From Hyaloscypha bicolor E (lineage: Eukaryota > Ascomycota > Leotiomycetes > Helotiales > Hyaloscyphaceae): DNA of 64,000 nt. Under the pieces are notes generated by a model. The model saw only the letters and a program-made list of their open reading frames with translations. It was not told where the DNA came from and did not search any database. Shown one piece after another: positions 24,623 through 35,854 of this stretch. A program made the position numbers and the translations under genes. The stretch covers positions 627,353 through 691,352 of the forward strand of contig NW_020194620.1 in assembly GCF_002865645.1 (NCBI RefSeq). Direction: 5' to 3'. Position 1 is the stretch's first letter. The number at the start of each line of letters is the position of its first letter.

Positions 24623-25593
24623 CTACGCCTCTTCAACCATCCTCTGAATCCCCTCCAAACACCCCGCAAACTCCCTCCAATGCTCCATCACCACCGCACA
24701 CCCGGCCTCCACAAGCACCCTCCCCATCTCCTCCCTCTCCTCCCCCTCCCCATAACACCCCGTATACCCAACCACCAGAATCCCCGCCCCCCGCGCCGCC
24801 AGCACCCCAGACCTACTATCCTCCACCGCAACACACTCCCGCGGCACCCGCCCCAGCGCCCGCACCGCATGCCGATAGATCGCAGGATCCGGCTTCGACA
24901 CGGGCATTTCCAGCGAGCACGACGCGCTGAACACCTCGTCGCTATCAAAAAACCCGCTCTGGCCCGTCTTCTCCAGCGACACCCGCACGCGGCGCAGCGC
25001 AGACCCCGAGACGACCGCGAGGTGGAATCTCCGGGCCCGCACCAGCTCCGCCAGCACGTCGTTCGCGCCGTCGCAGGGGGTGAGCTTCTGCGCCAGCTTG
25101 GCGATCACAAGGTCGTCTTCCATGCTGGCGTAGTGCTGCAGCGCGGCGGCGGAGAGGGGGGTTTTAAAGTCGTATTTCGCGGCGAGGGATTTCATCTGCG
25201 CGCGTTAGTCATATTATATTAGCGATTTGTTCTTGTTTGTTTTTGTTTGCTTTTCTGCGGATTGATTCACTCTGCTGCTGCTGCTGCTGCTGCTATCATC
25301 GTCCGCTTGCTTGTTTGCTTGCTACGTACCATATCCTGGAAACTCTGCCCCACGAACTCGGCCTGGAGCTGCGGGCCGGTGAAGTGCTGGGAGACGTTCT
25401 GGCGGGCGAGGATCTCGTTTGTGAGGTCTGCGCAGGCTTCGAAGGCGAGCGTCTCGGAGAGCACGAGCGTGTTGTCGCAGTCGAAGAGGATGGTGGTGAT
25501 TTGCTTCGGGTTTTGGTCAGTACCTTATCGTATAATATACAGAACAAAGGGATGAGACGGGGGAGAAGAAACAGGACTGCGTACCTTCGTCAT
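24623..25593 (-). CDS. HAD-superfamily hydrolase (phosphatase-like)
   Basis: Three exons: 25,585-25,593 (only nine coding nt, Met-Thr-Lys), 25,330-25,503 and 24,623-25,195, giving 251 aa. The first intron runs GTACGC to GAAG with a CTGAC branch-like site. The second runs GTACGT to GCAG. All four HAD motifs are visible: LFDCDNT with nucleophile D11 and D13, VVSGS (motif II), SKPDPAIY with lysine about 162 (motif III), and AVEDSRSG with E186/D187 (motif IV). The helical cap between motifs I and II places it in the beta-phosphoglucomutase/sugar-phosphatase type. The substrate is unknown, and no transit peptide is seen. Without the micro-exon no in-frame Met precedes motif I, so the short first exon is well supported. 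Confidence 0.85.
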
Positions 25594-26736
25594 ATCTGGA
25601 TCCTAGGGGATTTCAAACAAAGAGTTCTCTTCTTATATGATAGCGAGTTTGGAAAAGATTTTGACGTCTAACGTTCACAGTTAACTCATTCCCCAGCGCC
25701 CGTGAAAAAGATCCAGTAAGTATTTAACCCATTCCCAACACACCCAAAAAAGAATCCCACCGCACAGCTGCAGCTGCAGCCAACATTTCTCGCCACTAAT
25801 GCGGGACGAAATTTATTTACTTCGATTCATGCATGGATGCATGCATGCACTTCAAGCCACCGGCTCGTGCATAATTTGGTATCTTATTCAAATCCACATG
25901 CCTGTGATCACCATACCAGACCTCGCACTCGTATCAACAACACCAGTGAACTCACTCCGCGCTGGCCCACTAAGTATATCAAACAAGACAACAATCCCCC
26001 AGACCGCCCAGCTTCAGACCGCGATCAACCCGCAATCGAACTGGCGGTCAAGCGGATATCCCGTCCGTCTCAGGTTTCTCCATTGCGCATATGCGGGTTT
26101 GATCTAGTCAGTCCGTGTTCCTGAGTCGTGTGGTGATTTGTCTGTCTGTTACTCCCCCTTGAACATACCCGCGAGAATCATGAATAGCGTGCGAAATACG
26201 GCTGGTGTATTTATTTACTCGGAGATTGGTTTTACTTAAATGAGTTGAAGTTTTTATGTGTTTGGTGAGCAGGGTTTTGATTTAGGGACGGTAGGCAGGT
26301 AGGCAGAAGATTCTATTATATTGTGTTGGATTGTAGTGCGAGATGATGTTTTGCGATGCGATATGATATGATGTGATGCTGGAGATTAAGATCTTTCTCC
26401 CAGGCGCAGATCGAGGTTAATAAGATCGATATAACGAAGACGATCAATATCGGGCTGTTCTCGAGGGAAACTGATAGTTTTGAAAGATGTGGTACTTTTG
26501 CATTGCATAGGCGAGAGTAAAGGGATCGAAGTCTGGGATCGTAGAGAGGGGAAAGAAGATATGGGGAGAGAATACGGATGAGATACCGATGCGCAGGAGT
26601 TTTGGGATAGATACGAGTAAGTCACCAGGAAAACCTCTCTCTCTCTCTTTCAAAATATATATATTCGTCTACCAAACAGACACCCCACCCCACCCCACCC
26701 CACCCCTCTTACAGCGCACCCCACCCTCCGCCGCGT
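25594..26736. other. intergenic between HAD hydrolase and DyP peroxidase
   Basis: Contains the upstream region of the HAD gene and the 3' region of the peroxidase. Visible features are an ATGCATGC run near 25,825-25,850, a CT-rich run at 26,633-26,650 and a CCCCA repeat near 26,686-26,705. Short frames show no domain. I see no gene. Confidence 0.5.
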
Positions 26737-28728
26737 TTAGGTCCGTCCCTGCAATTCAGGGTAATCATGAGGATCCGTGAGGTAATCTTGCAACGCCTCG
26801 ATGGAAGGCGAGAAGAAATACTCGCCGCCGCGATGGATGACCCAGTTCTCGAGCTCGATGCGCGCCTCGCTGGGCTCGTTCCCGTCCGGCAGCCCGAGGG
26901 TGCGCGGAGGGTGGTGGGCGAGGCGCTGGCCCACGATGGCGTCGAGGCCCGGGCCGTGCTCGCCGACGTACTTGGTCTTCTTGTCGGGGAAGTGGTTGTT
27001 GCTGGCCCAGCCTGGAGATCATTAGGAGATGCGTTCACGGTGTGGGATTTGAGAGAGGGGGGTTCTTACGGGTGGTCAAGAAAGTGTAGCCGTTGCGGAT
27101 GTCGCTCTGGTAGCACACGAAGATGAGCCCGCGCTCGTGCTGGTCGCTGGATTTGCGCGCGGCCTGCTCCTCGGGCGTCACCTCGCTGCCGTACGAGATG
27201 CCGCGGCGGATGATGACGGCGTGGTCGTGTTCGAGATCCCCGCGGGGCCGCATCTTGCGGATGTGCGCCCCGAACGGGCACTTATCGTGCTTGTTGGTTG
27301 GGTGGAAGTCGAAGTTGTTCGACCCGTGGTACTCGCATTCGCCTTCCTTGTCGTCGTGCGGGCTCATGTCAACGGGGGTTCCTGGCGGTGGGGTTTGTTA
27401 ATAAGTAAAGATACAGGAAGACAGGCATGCAACGAAGGGGTGGTTGGAAACATACCGTTCTTCCATCGGCCCATGAGATATGCGGCCAGCTTCTCCTTCG
27501 GGTCCTTGGAGCTTGCGGCGAACGGCGTTTTGTGGGTATTGTCTTCTAGGAATCTGATGAGGGTCTATATAAGCATATCCCGCTCAGAATACGCAGGAAA
27601 GGGAAATCTTACTTGTCGAACTCAGGAACGAGTTGCTGCAGATCGCGGATAACCATAAAACTGCCATCAGTTGCCCAGTCCGGTTGACCCATCTCGTCGC
27701 CCTCGTGTCCGGAAAATATCATTCTAAAACCCAGGAGAAGAACCAGTAAGCCTATAATTCATATATCAAAGGATTTCAGAAGTATTCCTTACCCTGGCTT
27801 GACAGCTCTTGGTTCCTTATCCTTGGGCAAGTCATCCAGTCCCTCAATCTTCGGCTGACTGATGCCATCCTTGAATCCAAAGCTGAAGAGAGGGGTTAAA
27901 CCGTAACAACCGCAATTATAAGCAGCGAGAAGTGCTCACTGTTCTTTTCCCCCAGGGCGCGTAGAACCCTCTCGAATCAGCGGGAACTCAACGACTGGAT
28001 CGTTACTCAGAACATAAGTGTCCTCATCGATATCAGACTCTTTCAGGAAGTGTTCCTTCACCCGGTTGACCTTCTCGACCATATCCTGCTCGATGTTCGA
28101 CGTCACCAGGATCACCCCGTCGATCAGGCGCTCTTTATTCTCGCCGTAGGGCTTGTATTCCTCGCGCAAGTCCCGCGGGTCATCCCAGCCCTCGTCCACG
28201 AGATCCGTGTACATCCCGATTGAGAACAACCCTCCGCGCAGCTGGCGCTTTCTGAAGATTGCAGACATCTGCTTGTCCTTCTTGACAGTGCGTTCGTCAG
28301 AAAAAGAGACGAACTTGCCCAACTATCGGTTGGGTATTAGCATCTGTTCGGTATATTTGCAATGGCTATCAATCGGGGTTACGACTTACCGCTGCCAGCC
28401 CGGTCGAAGAAAAGGAGATATTGACTCCCGTCTTGGGCAGCAGGTTGCTAGGCATGAGATCCTTGGGGTACAACTGTTTTTCCCTCCGCTTCGCATCCTT
28501 CCACGCCGCAGCGGTCTCCGCCGTGGTGATCTCGGGCACGAAAGCCTTGAGCTGCACCTTGAATTGCTCGGGCTTCCTGATGCGGAAAAACAGGAAGGTT
28601 TGGAACCGCTTGGGCAGACCGGGCCTGGTGATGCACGTTAGCAAATATGAGAGCTACTCGCATGGTTCACTGGAAGGGGATCACCAGATGTCGCCCTGGA
28701 TATTCGCCTTCCGGATCAACGAAGTCAT
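26737..28728 (-). CDS. DyP-type heme peroxidase
   Basis: Eight exons: 28,685-28,728, 28,390-28,624, 27,940-28,322, 27,793-27,882, 27,613-27,723, 27,456-27,553, 27,070-27,381 and 26,737-27,011 (515 aa). All introns are GT-AG, and the phases close. The N-terminus holds the family segment NIQGDIW-GLPKR. HFGFKDGISQP contains the hallmark GxxDG with catalytic D226. AHIRKMRPR carries the proximal heme ligand H360. IIRRGISYG carries the distal Arg (R380). The C-terminal GEYFF block is also typical. No signal peptide is visible, so the product is probably intracellular or unconventionally exported; length matches the fungal class. It oxidises dyes and phenolics using H2O2. It lies head-to-head with a copper-radical oxidase 1.1 kb away. 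Confidence 0.93.
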
Positions 28729-29344
28729 GGCGATATTGGGAAGTCGAATCCTGAAAGATTGCAATTTCTAGTACAATGGGAGACCGCTCGAGATCACGCT
28801 CAAACGTATGAATGTGCCTTGCCCTTTCTGAGCTGGGACAGTGCACAGTCTTAATAATGTCTACGCCCGCTGTCCTGTATGTTTTTCTACGGGCGCGAGC
28901 TCGAGTGGGGGGAAAATGGAAGCAGCTCTGTGAGACCTGCGAGTATTGTGATGGCGCCCCTCACACGCATGAATCCGCTGAAACCAGATATCTCAACTCA
29001 CGATGAGATGTAGATCCGTCCGAAGAAGGTAATGCAAACAAATTGCCGGCAATTGGCCGGCAATCACTACCCAATGAACCCTCTCATGTTTCATTGTCGA
29101 TATACACTCCCTCCCTTACGTAGGGTCTGAGAATTTTGGAGCAATTAGCCGACCTCAGCTGTATCCTGGTGATCCGGCCCGCACCACCTGCACCGGACAA
29201 GTGCTCGGGGAATCCGCTCCGGGCCTCCCTATTCGTCCTGAGTCGGGGCGGACGCTATGAATGATCGCCAGCCGAGTCGCGCGCGGGGGGGGGAGAGGAG
29301 GCCATCTCCGGGCGCCTAGATGGAAAAACAAGACAAAACAACTA

Positions 29345-29501
29345 CAGTGAAACCTCGATATAAGGATACTGAAATTGTCCCCAAAACCCAAGGATATACC
29401 GAGGTATCCTTATAACGAGGGGTGGCACACAGCAAAATTAATCCCTGCGGGGCCAGCAGATGTATCCTTATATTGAGTATCCTTGCAGCGAGTTTTCACT
29501 G
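29345..29501. mobile_element. pogo/Tc1-mariner-like MITE
   Basis: 157 bp between TA dinucleotides (29,343-29,344 and 29,502-29,503). The left end CAGTGAAACCTCGATATAAG and the right end, read inversely CAGTGAAAACTCGCTGCAAG, form terminal inverted repeats. A second internal pair occurs (AAGGATATACCGAGG / CGAGGTATCCTTATA). CAGT...ACTG ends with TA target sites are typical of pogo/Fot-like elements. It has no coding capacity. Confidence 0.8.
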
Positions 29502-29793
29502 TATACTAAAGGGCCTTGCAATAATTGATGCGATACATGATCGACATTCAGCAGCTCTGATGGAACGTGGCGTCAGGTAACGCAGCGCAATGGAGCATGC
29601 CACAAAGGCAAGCTCCGAGTCTTGCTGCAGGGCATCCTCTTGCTGTCGTCGCGGAGATGTGATGATATGGATCATAACATGTACACCGGTATGAGGTCCG
29701 CAGGGACCTTTCTGCTGTTAAGCATTAAGTAGCCGTGAGACGTGAAGACGAGTCTCTCTACCTCTACTCGCGCGTCCCTCTTCGACTCGCTGC

Positions 29794-29801
29794 TCTATAT
29801 A
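29794..29801 (+). promoter_or_regulatory. candidate TATA box of the copper-radical oxidase gene
   Basis: CTATATAG lies 64 bp upstream of the chosen start codon and is followed by a pyrimidine-rich leader, a usual arrangement in filamentous ascomycete promoters. Confidence 0.5.
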
Positions 29802-29864
29802 GCTTTTCACTCCCCTCGTTTACCTCTTGCTTCGAAGAAGAAAGAAAGAAACCCACCCACCCAA

Positions 29865-32065
29865 ATGAAGCCTCCCTACGCTCAACTGCTCCTCGGAGTC
29901 GCCACGGGCGCTGTGGTTGCCAATGCTACCGGTCACTATCTGCAGCAGGCCATGAACGGCGAGCGTGTCTCTGGCTATGCCTATCACGATGTTCCTACGT
30001 GGGAACCGTCTTTCAGCAATGAATCCCCGCCCCTGAACGGCCACCGCGTCCCCCGCGAGAACTGGAGTCTGTCGTGCAGCAGCAGCCAGCGCGGATACGA
30101 ATGCAACAAGGTCATCGACGGCAAGAACACCACGGACTGGCGCAGCGACACCGGGCAAGAGGAGCACAGCATCACGATCGACCTGAAAATCCCACACTCG
30201 ATGAACGCCATCGTCATCCTGCCGCCCATCAACACCGGGCTCGACGGCCTGATCACCCACCACGAGGTCCACGTCAGCGACGACGGGAAGAAATGGAGAG
30301 GCCCCATCGCATACGGCATGTGGCCCGAGTCGACCCGGCAGCGCATGTCCATCTTCGACCCGGTCCCGGCCCGGTACCTCAAGCTCACCACCCGGGGCGC
30401 AGACGAGCCGCGCAAGTCGTGGGTCGGCATCTCCGAGCTCAATATCTACGCAACCACGTACACGATCCCGCAGGACCCGGCCCGCGGCGCCTGGGGCCCC
30501 ACGGTCGACTTCCCCGTGATCCCCGTGGCCGGTGCCCAGGAACCGTCCGGCCGCGTTGTGGTCTGGTCGTCGTGGGCTTCGGATCAGTTCCACTCCACGC
30601 CGGGTGGGCAGACGGCCATGTCGCAGTGGAATCCCCTTACAAGGGAGATTTCCCAGCGTGTTGTGACCAATACGCACCACGACATGTTTTGTCCAGGGAT
30701 TGCCATTGACGGTACGGGCATGTTGATTGTAACGGGGGGCAACGATGCTACGGTGACCAGTCTCTATGATTCTGAGGAAGATCAGTGGTTCGAAGGCCCT
30801 GCGATGCATCTTCGACGCGGATACCAGTCGACAACCACCCTCTCCGACGGACGTGTGTTCGTGATCGGTGGCTCGTGGGCTGGGGGCTCGAACATACCCA
30901 AGGATGGCGAAGTGTACGATCCCGCTGCCAGAAACTGGACCATGCTGCCCGGCGCCAAAGTGAAGCCCATGTTGACGGACGATATGGAGGGCGCGTGGCG
31001 AGCTGATAACCACGGCTGGCTGTTTGGATGGAAGAACCTGTCCATCTTCCAGGCCGGCCCCAGTGTGGCCATGAACTGGTACTACGCCGCAGGATCCGGC
31101 GATGTCAAGAAGGGCGGGAAGCGCATGGACGACGACGACTCGATGTCCGGCAACGCCGTCATGTTCGATGCCGTCAAGGGCAAGATCCTAACCGTCGGCG
31201 GGTCCCCCGACTACGAGAGCTCCTGGGCTACGGCCAACGCCCATATCATCACGCTGGGCGAGCCAGGCGAGATAGCCAAGGTCGAACTCGCAGGGAAGAA
31301 CGGGACGATGCACTCGGAGCGCGTCTTCCACACCTCCACCGTGCTGCCGGACGGAAAGGTCTTCATCGTGGGCGGCCAGACCTTCGGCATCGCCTTCAAC
31401 GAGGAGCACGTGCAGTTTGTCCCCGAGCTCTACGACCCGGTCACCAACACCTTCACGCAGCTGCAGCAGAGCAATTTCGCCCGCGTCTACCACCACCTCT
31501 CCATCCTCCTCCCCGACGCTCGCGTCCTGACCGCCGGCGGCGGCCTCTGCGGCAACTGCTCCGCCAACCACTACGACGGCCAGATCTTCACTCCGCCCTA
31601 CCTCCTGACCGCGCGCGGCGAGCCCCGCCCGCGCCCGCGCTTCGCCAAGAACCCGCCCAGGAGCGCACGCGTGGGCGGCACCATCGCCTTCGCGACCGCG
31701 GCCAAGATCGCCTCCGCCTCGCTCGTCCGCCTCTGCAGCACCTCGCACACCGTCAACACCGACCAGCGCCGCGTCCCGCTTACCCTGTCCCGCCTGTGGT
31801 TCACCAACTCCTACACCGCGCGCCTACCCACCGACCCGGGCATCCTGATCCCCGGCCCGTGGATGCTCTTCGTCATGGACCGGGACGGCGTGCCCTCCTT
31901 CGCGCAGACCATTATGGTTACGGTGGACACCAAGAAATCTGCCGGCCTGCTCGACGAGGAAGAGGACGAGGAAGAGTGTAAGTCCTGCCCATTATCTATC
32001 TATCGAAGTATTCTACGCGAATGATGCTGATTGTGCTAGTCTCGACGATGGAATTAGTTAAGTGA
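29865..32065 (+). CDS. galactose-oxidase-like copper-radical oxidase with N-terminal F5/8-type domain
   Basis: The main exon is 29,865-31,977, and a probable small exon is 32,040-32,065 (GTAAGT...CTAG intron), giving 712 aa. If the intron is retained, the frame ends at 32,024. The start is Met at 29,865 (CCAAATGA), because it opens a secretory signal-like hydrophobic stretch (LLLGVATGAVVANA). An in-frame Met 41 codons upstream lacks one. An F5/8-type/CBM32-like domain spans about 65-200, Kelch repeats about 225-570, and a galactose-oxidase C-terminal domain about 585-690. All radical-copper residues are present with the spacing of the Fusarium enzyme: C276 and Y320 (cross-link pair), stacking W338, axial Y542, ligands H543 and H628. 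The family oxidises primary alcohols to aldehydes and makes H2O2. A substrate-site Gln of the classical enzyme is Glu451 here. The acidic C-terminal tail is unusual. Confidence 0.92.
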
Positions 32066-32267
32066 GTAATGGGAATTGAATGCGAAGGAGCAGGTTTGGA
32101 ATGAGGTGTTGGGGAATCTAAGATATGGGACATGCTGTTTTTATAATAGCATATCTTAACTGTTAGAAATGAACTGCGTGAACAGTAATTACCGTTATTT
32201 TTCAATGGTTGAATAGGCCAAGCAATGGCAGAAGATCTTATTTTATTACGGCCTAAGATCTAAATCT

Positions 32268-32528
32268 TATTGTATTTTCGACTGGCTGAAGCGTATCGTC
32301 CCATCGGAGAGATTGCACTTCTTCGACGTCAAAGATGGCTGGGAGCCATTATGTAAGATCCTCGATGTTCCCATCCCGAATGAGTCATTTCCTAGGATCA
32401 ACGAAAAAGCTGCGATGAAAGAGCTAAATGAGGTGATGATGGGAATGGTGCACGCTCGCTGGGGAATGATCCTTGGTGGGACCGCTGTTGCTGTTGCTAG
32501 TCCGGTGATGGCGAGAAGGCTGTTCTAA
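32268..32528 (+). pseudogene. C-terminal fragment of a fungal Sulfotransfer_4-like (P-loop) protein
   Basis: Reads RIVPSERL, FFDVKDGWEPLC, LDVPIP, FPRINE and a hydrophobic tail GGTAVAVASP. This order (KDGWEPLCxFLxVPxP, then FPRxN) is, from memory, the end of the family often annotated as sulfotransferase or NAD-epimerase-like P-loop protein. No P-loop or N-terminal part is found upstream, where the copper-radical oxidase ends. It is a truncated relic. It is co-linear with, and only 200 bp past, the oxidase stop. Confidence 0.6.
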
Positions 32529-34260
32529 AGAGACAATGATAGAGATAGAGAGATACTGCTCTGTGGGGGGCGTCAGTTGTTGACAGTTGTTGCTTGTATA
32601 TACTGAAAAGGCGTGGAGCCTTGGTGCACCGGAGCGGCTCACAATCTTGTCCGTGGACAACTTTGCTAAGGACCACTACTACCTTTATCAAGGTGCCTGT
32701 TCTAATTGAAGAGACTATTCTAAGTTCACTTATTTCTCTGTGGTTCTCGATGTGTCGCGTTTTGCTGCCCTCCACGGCATATATCGTTTCACATGCTGAT
32801 TTCCAGTCGACGAGCACGGTATAGCACATATTCCTGAAAATCGAGTATATAGCAGTAACATTAGGCACTCGAAGTGTAAATTGTATCATTGCATCATTCT
32901 TATTAACTGATTTCTCGAAAATCATAATCCGTGGTCTATGGTTTGAAAGTGACGGCTGCCAGCTCTTCTATCACGTGATACTAGCACATCAAGGAGCACT
33001 GTCGGCCATGATGCTCTTGTTGCATCATTTTTGCTTCAAGTAAAGGGTAGAATATTGATCACAAGGTCATGAAGCCTTGATTTGAATCATAATATGAGTC
33101 ATACGGTCCTCATTTTCCCGAGATCCATTGAAGTGTTAACATGGTGACGTGGATAGGGGTAATGGAAAGGGGGACCATATTTTCGACAGCAGACTTTTGC
33201 CTTGCATACCTGAAGCAGGACTATGTAATTCAGCACCTTATTTGTTAGCTTTTGAGCAAAACTTAACATAGAAGCATCTGCCGTTAGCCTTTTCTCTTTC
33301 TGATGGAAGAAACTTTGCTTCCCCTCGTCCTCCTCGCTCTGTGCCAGCCTTGTCATTAAGCTTAATCTTAAGGTACCCTTGCTTATGACGCAAATCAGGT
33401 GATTTTTCGACAGCAAGGCATGCGCTGCGGTTCAACGGTAAGCGAGACTGGCCCCCTAGCTCAAGCTTAAAAGAAGCCCTTCCCTCTCTCCTTCGGCAAC
33501 TTCCTTCTTCCTTCCTACACAACCTTTTCTTCCATGTCCACCACATTGGGTCTTTATCACACCACCAGCGCTTTACTTCAACATCAACTCAAGGTCTCAA
33601 GAGCCTTTAAGTACATCCTGAGCATCAATCAAGGTAAGCGATCATCCAGCTAAGACTCGAATTCCTTCTTCTGCGCGTTTTTCTTGCCTCATCACTGGTG
33701 CCAAGGGCATCGCGACTTGCATTCAACCTCATCTATTTACATCTGACCTCATATTCCCTTCTTTGCTTTGCAACTTCAACTTCAACCGCAACCCCCAAAC
33801 CACCAGATTCCAAACATGTTTTTCGCGCGGTTTGGGCAGCAAACTTGCGAATTCCAGATATCTCGACAGTTTCGAGTCCTCAGACGCGTTTCTACGCAAA
33901 ACCTTTACAGTGCGAAACCTGTGATGTCAGATTTATGGCCTGATTTCATTCACTTCTGAAAAGTCTCAAAAGTGAGGTGGTTTTGGAATTGAGTCACGTG
34001 CCCCGCGTCATCAAAACAGTCCCCTTCCTTTTCCTGACTTGACACTTACCGCGTCATTTTCCATCAACACACAACTTTTCTTCAACTTTTGGCTAACTCT
34101 TTTGCTCAGACAGAAGATGTCTCAGAGCACAAGTCCATTTCATTCCTCAACTTCGAACTTCTTTCAACGTTCATGTACGTTCTCCAAACCACGATTGAAG
34201 AAGTCTTCTGGTCCGAGTGAAGTGCTGCTGCGGGGGTTCGGGATGGCGCTGGATGGGGTT

Positions 34261-34362
34261 GGCACGATCCGATTGTGGACGGTCAACTCTGCGGAACTTG
34301 GCACGATCCGATTGTGGACGGTCGAGTTCTGAAAGCACGGCACGATCCGATTGTGGACGGTC
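34261..34362. repeat. 39-bp-period triplicate
   Basis: The 24-bp core GGCACGATCCGATTGTGGAC plus GGTC occurs identically at 34,261, 34,300 and 34,339, separated by 15-bp variable spacers. Confidence 0.9.
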
Positions 34363-34833
34363 GTAAAACCATTCTGGGCTCTCGCGTGTGGTGCGGAGCT
34401 TTGGCTGGCATTCTTTTTTGATCATGGATGAGAGTTCAAAGCTCTTCAACTTCTTAACCGACATGCAAACACTGTTCTTCCTCACGGAATGGCGAGACGG
34501 GTGTCCTTCTGTGAGTCTTTCTCCAAGCTCCCCTCAAAATCGGTTGCTGACAATCCCAGATCACCACTGCCCCTCCTCTCCCAGATCAATATCTCCTCTC
34601 TTAAAGTGACATCACCTGTCTCCCAACAAATTCTGAAGCTTGACTATAACGAAATTGCAAACTCCGGTGAGTCATTCTCAAACCTTCACCTCAACCAGTT
34701 TCCTGACGTTACCAGATATCACGCTCGCTCTCTTTTCTCCTCCAACTTCAACAGTCTCCGATTCTCGATAACATCAGCATCCTGTACTTTTGTCAGTCCC
34801 GAGTTGAACCTTGCCCAAATCATCCTCATTACC

Positions 34834-34901
34834 AAACCTCCACGCAAGTCAACCAACCTCCACGCAAGCCAATCAACCTCCACGCAAGCCAATCAACCTC
34901 C
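34834..34901. repeat. 20-bp tandem repeat
   Basis: CAACCTCCACGCAAGYCAAY repeats with exact 20-bp period (ACCTCCACGC or ACCTCC at 34,836, 34,856, 34,876 and 34,896). Confidence 0.85.
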
Positions 34902-35854
34902 ATCTTCATCTCACACAACCTCGACTTGTCAAACATCTCATCCTCATCCATCGCGACAGTCGACTTCCTCACCTTTGGTAATTGGTTCTGACTTGGCTCT
35001 GTGAGTTCCTACTCCTTTTGTTTTCAATTTGATCACTAACTCGAGTGTGCATCCAGGGGCCTGCTTCGTGCGGCACTTGGATGCAAATCAGATTCGTTCT
35101 TCAAACAAATATCTTCCTCGCAAGCAACGGGCACACAAGAGCAAGAGTATCGGGAGAGAGTTGAGAACAATGGGGGACATGGACTGGGACATTGTTGAGC
35201 AAGGGATGGCAATGAGGAGGATGGCTTGGGACATGGTTGCATGAATAGGGCGGTTGGAACTTGAGCAATCAAGGCAGTCTGATCAATTAAAGACTTGCTT
35301 CAAAAAATCTGTGCCTTGACTTCGTCGTGATTTGATTTGATGACTTGGCCTCTATAAAGCTTTGGCTGTCCGTGGTTTGGCTTCGGCACATCTGATTTCC
35401 TTCTTACTTTCCTTCCGGGTTACCTTCCCTTATCATTACTCGAGTAGGTTGTTGCTTAACTGGGTCGTTGTCTAATTTTGCCGTTGCTTCGCCCCATCGC
35501 TGCTTGGCTTCATGGTCACGCAGCTTCATCGTCGCTGGACTTCCTCTTGACTTGCTTCTACTCTTTAGTAGTGTTTCCTTTCATTTATATTCGACATTAC
35601 CACTCTCATTTTCATTCCATTCCTTTCCTTCCCCCCTCCTCTCCTTTCCTATCCTTACCATCCCCGCAGCGTTAACCTTTCCTCATAAATCCGTTATTCC
35701 ACTCTTAATAACTTTTATATATATTTTTAGCCAAGCTTTCAATACACTGCTTTATCCCAATGCACCGATACTCCATTATTCGTGAATAGACTTTGCCATT
35801 CACAACGTCCTCACATCTCTCAATGGCACGGAAAACACCATAACGCTGTTTAAT

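Larger units (their letters stand above)
28729..29864. promoter_or_regulatory. shared intergenic promoter region of DyP peroxidase and copper-radical oxidase
   Basis: 1,136 bp separate the two divergent start codons. It holds a pogo-like MITE (29,345-29,501), a G-run near 29,287-29,293 and, near the oxidase, a TATA-like box followed by a CT-rich leader. No other gene is supported inside. Confidence 0.55.
32529..35854. other. long gene-poor stretch with simple repeats
   Basis: Normal composition but no frame with a recognisable domain. Frames at 34,039-34,332 and 34,489-35,004 are Ser/Pro/Thr-rich and are driven by CT-rich and tandem sequence. Two small tandem arrays lie inside. It may hold a decayed gene or a long non-coding transcript; I cannot support either. 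Confidence 0.45.

Noticed and set aside
29820..31013. 397-codon open frame antisense to the copper-radical oxidase
   Set aside because: GC-rich coding DNA with strong third-position bias leaves the antisense strand open; the peptide is Arg/His/Asp-rich with no domain.
31028..31981. 317-codon + strand frame inside the oxidase gene
   Set aside because: Shadow of the oxidase in another frame, with extreme Arg/Pro/His content.
16396..32065. MFS transporter, aminotransferase, HAD phosphatase, DyP and oxidase considered as a biosynthetic cluster
   Set aside because: No backbone enzyme (PKS, NRPS, terpene synthase) or pathway regulator is present, and transposon pieces separate the genes.
34489..35004. 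171-codon Ser/Thr/Pro-rich frame
   Set aside because: Composition is explained by CT-rich DNA and the 20-bp tandem repeat; no ordered segment or good start context.
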